Positions 7,353 through 11,598 of a DNA stretch of 11,598 nucleotides are shown piece by piece. Numbering within the stretch: the stretch's first letter is position 1; each line of letters opens with the position of its first letter. The translations under genes and the position numbers were made by a program. Source of the stretch: an uncultured Methylobacillus sp. (lineage in GTDB: Bacteria > Pseudomonadota > Gammaproteobacteria > Burkholderiales > Methylophilaceae); the NCBI GenBank assembly GCA_946481235.1, contig CAMLME010000051.1, positions 1 through 11,598 of the forward strand, in the 5' to 3' direction. Under the pieces are notes generated by a model. That model worked only from the letters and a program-made list of their open reading frames with translations. It searched no databases and was not told the origin of the DNA.

Positions 7353-7375
7353 GGGTTGCCTCACGGAGGCAACCC
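7353..7375. terminator. Intergenic stem-loop between glgC and the first GH57 gene
   Basis: GGGTTGCCTC and GAGGCAACCC form a perfect 10-bp GC-rich stem with a 3-nt loop. Reading leftward with glgC, the stem is followed by CTTAGCCG rather than a T-run, so it is not a canonical intrinsic terminator; on the other strand no T-run follows either. It could act as a partial terminator, as a 3' stabiliser of glgC mRNA that sets different glgC and GH57 levels, or as a protein-binding dyad. Confidence 0.5.
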
Positions 7376-7397
7376 GGGGATGAAGGAACGAGAAAAA

Positions 7398-8678
7398 CTA
7401 TCTTGCCTGATGCAGGCTGTGACCGAGCATGTCGGGCGTCACGAGCACGACGCCCCTCTCTGATACATGAAAACGTTTACGATCTTCGTCGTGATTGACA
7501 CCAATTTGCATACCCTCAGGGATGCGCGCGCCTTTATCGATGACAACCTTTCTCAGCACAACGTTCCGACCGATTTCGACATTAGGCAGAATCACCGAGT
7601 CCTCGATGTCGGAATAGCTGTGCACGTGCACATTGGAGAACAGCACCGAGCGGCGCACGCATGCCCCGCTGATGATGCAGCCACCCGACACCAGTGTATC
7701 CACCGCCTTGCCGCGCCGCTCGTCATTGTCGAACACGAACTTTGCCGGTGGCAGCTGCGCCTGATACGTCCAGATCGGCCAGGATTCATCGTACATATTG
7801 AGTTCCGGCGTCACCTTGATCAGCTCCATATTGGCTTCCCAATAAGCATCCACGGTACCGACATCGCGCCAGTAGTGTTTGCCTTCGCTGCTGTTGACGC
7901 AACTGTCTGCGAAGCGATGCGCATAGACGCGGTACTTGCTGATCATGTGGGGAATGATGTCATGGCCGAAATCATGCGAGGAGTCGGGATCATCCGCATC
8001 GCGGATCAATTGCTCGTACAGGAATGCCGCATTGAAGACGTATATGCCCATGCTGGCCAGGGACTGCGTCGGGTCGCCCGGAATCGTATCCGGCGTCGGG
8101 GACTTCTCAATGAAGCGAATTACGCGATCCTCCTCATCCACGCCCATCACACCAAACGCAAACGCCTCTTCAACCGGGACGTTGAGGCAGGCCACCGTCA
8201 TGTCGGCCTTGTTGCGCACGTGCGCAGCCAGCATCTGGCCGTAATCCATCTTGTAGATATGATCGCCGGCCAGAATAAGTACGTATTCCGAACCCATGTT
8301 ACGAAGAATGTCGAGATTCTGAAACACCGCGTCCGCGGTACCTTTGTACCATTCCTCCTCGACACGCTGCTGCGCCGGCAGCAATTCGACGAACTCATTG
8401 AACTCGCCGCGCAGGAAACCCCATCCGCGCTGAATGTGCTGAATCAGGCTGTGCGCCTTGTATTGGGTGACGACGCCGATGCGCCGGATACCGGAATTGA
8501 TGCAGTTGGAAAGCGGAAAATCGATGATGCGAAACTTGCCGCCAAAAGGTACCGCAGGCTTTGCGCGCCAGTTGGTCAAATCCTTCAAACGAGAGCCCTT
8601 CCCGCCGGCAAGGATAAGCGCTACGGTATTTTTTGTAAGCGCGCTAACAAAACGGGAAGATGATAAATCCTGCTGCAT
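7398..8678 (-). CDS. glgC: Glucose-1-phosphate adenylyltransferase (ADP-glucose pyrophosphorylase)
   Basis: A 426-residue enzyme making ADP-glucose and pyrophosphate from glucose-1-phosphate and ATP, the committed and allosterically controlled step of bacterial glycogen synthesis. The nucleotidyltransferase domain shows LAGGKGSRL (23-31), [21 protein letters not shown] (38-58), GTADAV (113-118), [10 protein letters not shown] (137-146) and FIEKS (189-193), the glucose-1-P region. YWRDVGT (269-275) leads into the C-terminal left-handed beta-helix (about 300-426). The start at 8678 is chosen because AGGAGAGG lies 5 nt upstream and because it gives 24 residues before the GG motif, close to E. 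coli (431 aa in total). An in-frame extension upstream uses rare-looking codons (ATA, AGA, AGG) and is judged non-coding. Trp37 occupies the position of E. coli Lys39, the fructose-1,6-bisphosphate site, so the activator may differ. It heads the leftward operon and is divergent from glgB. Confidence 0.96.
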   Translation of the reverse strand: MQQDLSSSRFVSALTKNTVALILAGGKGSRLKDLTNWRAKPAVPFGGKFRIIDFPLSNCINSGIRRIGVVTQYKAHSLIQHIQRGWGFLRGEFNEFVELLPAQQRVEEEWYKGTADAVFQNLDILRNMGSEYVLILAGDHIYKMDYGQMLAAHVRNKADMTVACLNVPVEEAFAFGVMGVDEEDRVIRFIEKSPTPDTIPGDPTQSLASMGIYVFNAAFLYEQLIRDADDPDSSHDFGHDIIPHMISKYRVYAHRFADSCVNSSEGKHYWRDVGTVDAYWEANMELIKVTPELNMYDESWPIWTYQAQLPPAKFVFDNDERRGKAVDTLVSGGCIISGACVRRSVLFSNVHVHSYSDIEDSVILPNVEIGRNVVLRKVVIDKGARIPEGMQIGVNHDEDRKRFHVSERGVVLVTPDMLGHSLHQAR

Positions 8679-8683
8679 TTTTG

Positions 8684-8691
8684 CCTCTCCT
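8684..8691 (-). promoter_or_regulatory. Strong ribosome-binding site setting the glgC start
   Basis: Read leftward, AGGAGAGG is followed by CAAAA and the ATG at 8678. This is the better-supported of two candidate glgC starts, since the resulting protein length matches the family. Confidence 0.75.
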
Positions 8692-8760
8692 GATTTATAG
8701 TTGGGCATGGTAGGGTCTATAGATGTGGCTTGGCGCCTGTATCTGAGCCGGTTGGATTCC

Positions 8761-8766
8761 ATTATA
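8761..8766 (-). promoter_or_regulatory. Candidate glgC promoter -10 box
   Basis: Read leftward this is a perfect TATAAT. A weak -35 candidate, TGGATC (plus positions 8785-8790), stands 18 nt upstream. Transcription would begin near 8754 and give a leader of about 75 nt before the glgC ATG at 8678. It lies inside the possible N-terminal extension of glgC, which would then not be transcribed from it. On the opposite strand, CATAAT at 8792-8797 could be the -10 for glgB, but no good -35 was found. Confidence 0.4.
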
Positions 8767-8822
8767 GACACGGTTTTCACCTCCGATCCAGCATAATTCT
8801 TTCACAACGCGAAGTGAACCTC

Positions 8823-11000
8823 ATGGCACAAAAGCACGATCCACAATTGGCTTTGATTCTGGAAGCGCGCCATCATAACCCTTTTGCCTGGCTGGGCTTG
8901 CAAACCGATGGCGAACAGCCTCTCTTCCGCACTTTTCTGCCGCATGCCAGTCGCGTCTGGCTGCAGATCAACAGCGGCTGGGAAGAACTCAAGCGCACGA
9001 ATGCAAACGGCCTGTTCGTCTGGAGCGGGAAGGAGCAGCAACCTAACCGCCCCTGTCTGCTGCGCATCGAGCAGGATGGCCACACGTTTGAGCGCCATGA
9101 TCCTTATTCATTAACCAGTCTAATTTCATCCCACGACCTGCATCTTTTCGGCGAAGGCCGCCTGCTCCAGGCCTACCAAATGCTGGGGGCGCATCTCGCC
9201 GAAAACCAGGGCGTCCCCGGCGTCCAGTTCGCGGTCTGGGCTCCGAATGCTGAACGCGTCAGCGTCATCGGCGACTTCAATCGCTGGGATGGCCGCGTGC
9301 ACCCCATGCGCGTCCATGGTTCCAGCGGCGTATGGGACATTTTCATTCCAGGATTGACCGCAGGCGACTTCTACAAGTTCGAAATCCGTAATCGCCATAG
9401 CGGTCATCTGCTTGTCAAAACTGATCCCTATGGCGCTTCTTTCGAGATGCGCCCCGGTACGGCGGCTCGCGTCACGGATCGAGTTTCCTACACCTGGGAT
9501 GATAGTCGCTGGCTGGAAAAACGGGCTTCCGCGGATTGGCTGCGCGACCCGATGAACGTCTACGAGGTACACCTCGGCTCGTGGAAGCGCGGACCCGGAA
9601 ACCGCTATCTTAACTATCGCGAACTGGCCGACCAGTTGGTGCCCTATGTCAAGGAGCTGGGCTTTACGCACATCGAGTTGATGCCAATCAGCGAACATCC
9701 GCTGGACGAATCCTGGGGCTATCAGACCACCGGCTATTTCGGCGTAACCAGCCGCTTCGGCACCCCGGACGATTTTCGCGCCTTCGTCGATGCCTTTCAT
9801 GAAGCCGATATCGGCGTGCTGCTCGACTGGGTACCGGGGCACTTTCCCAAGGACAGCTGGGCATTGGCGCGCTTCGATGGCACGGCATTGTATGAGCATG
9901 AAGATCCGCGCCTGGGCGAGCATCAGGACTGGGGCACGCTGATTTTCAACTACGGCCGCAACGAAGTACGCAACTTCCTGTTAGCCAACGCGCACTACTG
10001 GCTTAACGAATTCCATATCGACGGGCTGCGCGTCGATGCCGTTGCCTCCATGCTTTACCTCGACTACTCGCGCAAGCACGGCGAATGGCTGCCCAACAAA
10101 TTCGGCGGGCGCGAGAACCTGGAAGCCATCGACTTTCTCAAGGAACTGAATGTCATGGTGCATGACGAGTTCCCGGGCGCCCTGACCATCGCCGAGGAAT
10201 CCACCGCCTGGCCGATGATTTCTCGCCCCGTATATCTCGGCGGGATCGGTTTCTCGATGAAGTGGAACATGGGCTGGATGAACGACACCCTCGCCTACTT
10301 CGCTCAGGACCCCGTGCATCGCCGCTACCACCACAACCAGCTCACCTTCGGCCAGCTCTACGCCTACACCGAAAACTTCGTACTGCCGTTCTCGCACGAC
10401 GAAGTGGTGCATGGCAAAGGCTCGTTGCTGGACAAGATGCCGGGCGACGCGTGGCAGAAGTTCGCCAACCTCCGCCTGCTCCTAACCTACCAGATGACCT
10501 ATCCGGGGAAAAAACTGAATTTCATGGGCAACGAAATCGCCCAGGGCCTGGAATGGCGCGCCACTTCAAGCCTGGAATGGCAGTTGCTGGACATCCAGTG
10601 GCATCAGGGAGTGCAAAAACTGACAGGCGACCTCGGCAAACTGTATGCCGGCACGCCGGCCCTGCACGAGCTGGATTTTTCCCATGAGGGTTTCGCCTGG
10701 ATCGATTGCCACGATGCCGATCAATCCATCATCAGCTATCTGCGTCGCTCGGCCAATGGGGAATATGCGGTTGTGCTGCTGAATTTCACCCCGGTTCCGC
10801 GCCGGGGCTACCGCATCGGCGTACCGGAACCTGGTTATTATCGCGAGCTGCTGAATAGCGACGCGGCCTGTTACGGCGGCGGCAACATGGGTAACGGCGC
10901 AGGAGTAGCCTCCGAAGCATTGAGCTGGATGGGCTATCCGCACTCTATAGTAGTTACCCTGCCGCCACTCGCGGGTATAATTCTGAAACGCGAAATTTAA
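8823..11000 (+). CDS. glgB: 1,4-alpha-glucan (glycogen) branching enzyme, GH13
   Basis: A 725-residue GlgB that cuts alpha-1,4 chains and rejoins them by alpha-1,6 bonds to branch glycogen. It has the long E. coli-type architecture: N1 domain (about 1-105), CBM48 domain (about 125-215, [21 protein letters not shown]), GH13 barrel (about 245-590) and a C-terminal beta domain (about 610-725). Catalytic residues are visible and fall at the same numbers as in E. coli (728 aa): nucleophile Asp405 in GLRVDAVAS, acid/base Glu458 in IAEEST and Asp526 in [24 protein letters not shown] (335-354) and [13 protein letters not shown] (427-439) are also GlgB-specific. The ATG at 8823 is chosen because the N-terminus then matches the family; AAGTGA about 5 nt upstream is a modest ribosome-binding site. 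The frame stays open upstream to a TTG at 8730, but nothing supports it. It is followed 27 bp later by pgi and is divergent from glgC. Confidence 0.97.
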   Translation: MAQKHDPQLALILEARHHNPFAWLGLQTDGEQPLFRTFLPHASRVWLQINSGWEELKRTNANGLFVWSGKEQQPNRPCLLRIEQDGHTFERHDPYSLTSLISSHDLHLFGEGRLLQAYQMLGAHLAENQGVPGVQFAVWAPNAERVSVIGDFNRWDGRVHPMRVHGSSGVWDIFIPGLTAGDFYKFEIRNRHSGHLLVKTDPYGASFEMRPGTAARVTDRVSYTWDDSRWLEKRASADWLRDPMNVYEVHLGSWKRGPGNRYLNYRELADQLVPYVKELGFTHIELMPISEHPLDESWGYQTTGYFGVTSRFGTPDDFRAFVDAFHEADIGVLLDWVPGHFPKDSWALARFDGTALYEHEDPRLGEHQDWGTLIFNYGRNEVRNFLLANAHYWLNEFHIDGLRVDAVASMLYLDYSRKHGEWLPNKFGGRENLEAIDFLKELNVMVHDEFPGALTIAEESTAWPMISRPVYLGGIGFSMKWNMGWMNDTLAYFAQDPVHRRYHHNQLTFGQLYAYTENFVLPFSHDEVVHGKGSLLDKMPGDAWQKFANLRLLLTYQMTYPGKKLNFMGNEIAQGLEWRATSSLEWQLLDIQWHQGVQKLTGDLGKLYAGTPALHELDFSHEGFAWIDCHDADQSIISYLRRSANGEYAVVLLNFTPVPRRGYRIGVPEPGYYRELLNSDAACYGGGNMGNGAGVASEALSWMGYPHSIVVTLPPLAGIILKREI

Positions 11001-11027
11001 GATCAAGTAAAAACATAATCTGAAACC

Positions 11028-11598
11028 ATGTCCCGATTGACCGAATCCGCCACTTGGCAGCAATTGGTCGCGCATCAGCGCGCCGTTGCACCCCTACACA
11101 TGCGCGACATGTTCGCCGCAGATCCAGCACGATTCGACAAGTTTTCATTGAAGTACAACGACATCCTGCTGGATTTCTCAAAAAACCGCATTACCGATGA
11201 AACGCTGCCATTGCTATTCCGGCTTGCACGCGAATGCAACGTCGAAGAATGGCGCGACCGCATGTTCAGCGGTGAAAAGATCAACATCACTGAAAACCGC
11301 GCTGTGCTGCATACCGCATTGCGTAACCGTTGCGACCGTCCGGTCCTGGTCGACGGCAAGGATGTCATGCCGGAAGTCAACCGCGTACTGGAACAAATGC
11401 GCGACTTCACAGAACGCGTCCGTCATGGCGTCTGGCGCGGCTATACCGGCAAACCCATCACCGACGTCGTCAATATCGGCATCGGCGGCTCCGATCTCGG
11501 CCCGTTCATGGTGTGCTCCGCACTCAAGTCCTATAGCCGTTCGGACCTGCGCGCGCATTTCGTCTCGAATATCGACGGCGCACATCTGGGCATGACGT
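11028..11598 (+). CDS. pgi: Glucose-6-phosphate isomerase, N-terminal part
   Basis: The frame is open from ATG at 11028 to the right edge (190 codons; the family is about 550 residues). The enzyme interconverts glucose-6-phosphate and fructose-6-phosphate in the cytoplasm. Visible family blocks, by residue: [14 protein letters not shown] (43-56), [23 protein letters not shown] (about 81-103), [13 protein letters not shown] (108-120), [22 protein letters not shown] (about 141-162, the start of the first SIS domain) and [10 protein letters not shown] near the edge. All match E. coli Pgi closely. The gene begins 27 bp after glgB, in the same direction, without an obvious ribosome-binding site or terminator between, so it probably shares the glgB transcript. 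It would link gluconeogenic or ribulose-monophosphate-type hexose phosphates to glycogen synthesis. Confidence 0.96.
   Translation, partial: MSRLTESATWQQLVAHQRAVAPLHMRDMFAADPARFDKFSLKYNDILLDFSKNRITDETLPLLFRLARECNVEEWRDRMFSGEKINITENRAVLHTALRNRCDRPVLVDGKDVMPEVNRVLEQMRDFTERVRHGVWRGYTGKPITDVVNIGIGGSDLGPFMVCSALKSYSRSDLRAHFVSNIDGAHLGMT

Noticed and set aside
7467..8663. A 398-codon plus-strand open frame antisense to glgC
   Set aside because: It is a shadow of glgC, whose protein is unmistakable.
8730..8822. Upstream extension of GlgB from a TTG at 8730
   Set aside because: There is no ribosome-binding site, the stretch overlaps the divergent promoter region, and starting at 8823 aligns the catalytic residues at the same numbers as E. 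coli GlgB.
11014..11019. CATAAT before pgi as an independent promoter
   Set aside because: No -35 match lies at suitable spacing and the gap to glgB is only 27 bp, so shared transcription is simpler.
1..11598. Search for CRISPR arrays, tRNA/rRNA genes, insertion sequences, toxin-antitoxin or defence genes
   Set aside because: No spaced direct repeats, cloverleaf-like segments, transposase motifs or small unexplained gene pairs were seen. Nearly all sequence is covered by the metabolic and efflux genes.

Overview
The window looks like a chromosomal segment from a moderately GC-rich Gram-negative bacterium. The best guess is a betaproteobacterium, possibly of the Nitrosomonadales/Methylophilaceae/Gallionellaceae kind. 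This rests on the style of the GlgC, GlgB and Pgi proteins, on paired GH57 enzymes next to glgC, and on a tripartite (inner membrane to outer membrane) efflux system. It is an inference; no marker gene fixes the taxon.

Layout. Two transcription units diverge from a 144-bp region at 8679-8822. Rightward run glgB (glycogen branching enzyme, complete) and pgi (glucose-6-phosphate isomerase, cut by the right edge). Leftward run glgC (ADP-glucose pyrophosphorylase), an uncharacterised GH57 amylase-like protein, a second and different GH57 protein closely resembling the Thermococcus litoralis 4-alpha-glucanotransferase, and a ROK-family sugar kinase that is probably a glucokinase. After a 69-bp junction, the same leftward strand carries a TolC-like outer-membrane factor, a periplasmic adaptor and the first 37 codons of a heavy-metal-type (CzcA/CusA) RND pump. 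These three genes overlap or nearly touch and form a classical tripartite efflux operon.

How the genes work together. Pgi connects fructose-6-P and glucose-6-P. GlgC makes ADP-glucose, the committed precursor of glycogen, and GlgB adds the alpha-1,6 branches. The glycogen synthase (GlgA) and phosphoglucomutase needed in between are not in the window. The two GH57 proteins have no visible signal peptide and are inferred to remodel or degrade alpha-glucan in the cytoplasm. Disproportionation of maltodextrins by the 4-alpha-glucanotransferase would release glucose, which the ROK kinase could return to the hexose-phosphate pool. The efflux genes are functionally unrelated to this as far as can be seen.

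No RNA gene, CRISPR array, insertion sequence or integrase was seen, and no stretch longer than 150 bp lacks a gene. The most notable signals are an 8-bp inverted repeat that doubles as a PmrA/BasR-like direct repeat in front of the efflux genes, a 10-bp perfect hairpin between glgC and the first GH57 gene, two competing ribosome-binding sites for glgC, a Trp in GlgC where E. coli has its activator-binding Lys39, and the archaeal-style GH57 pair. I found no clearly new multi-gene system.
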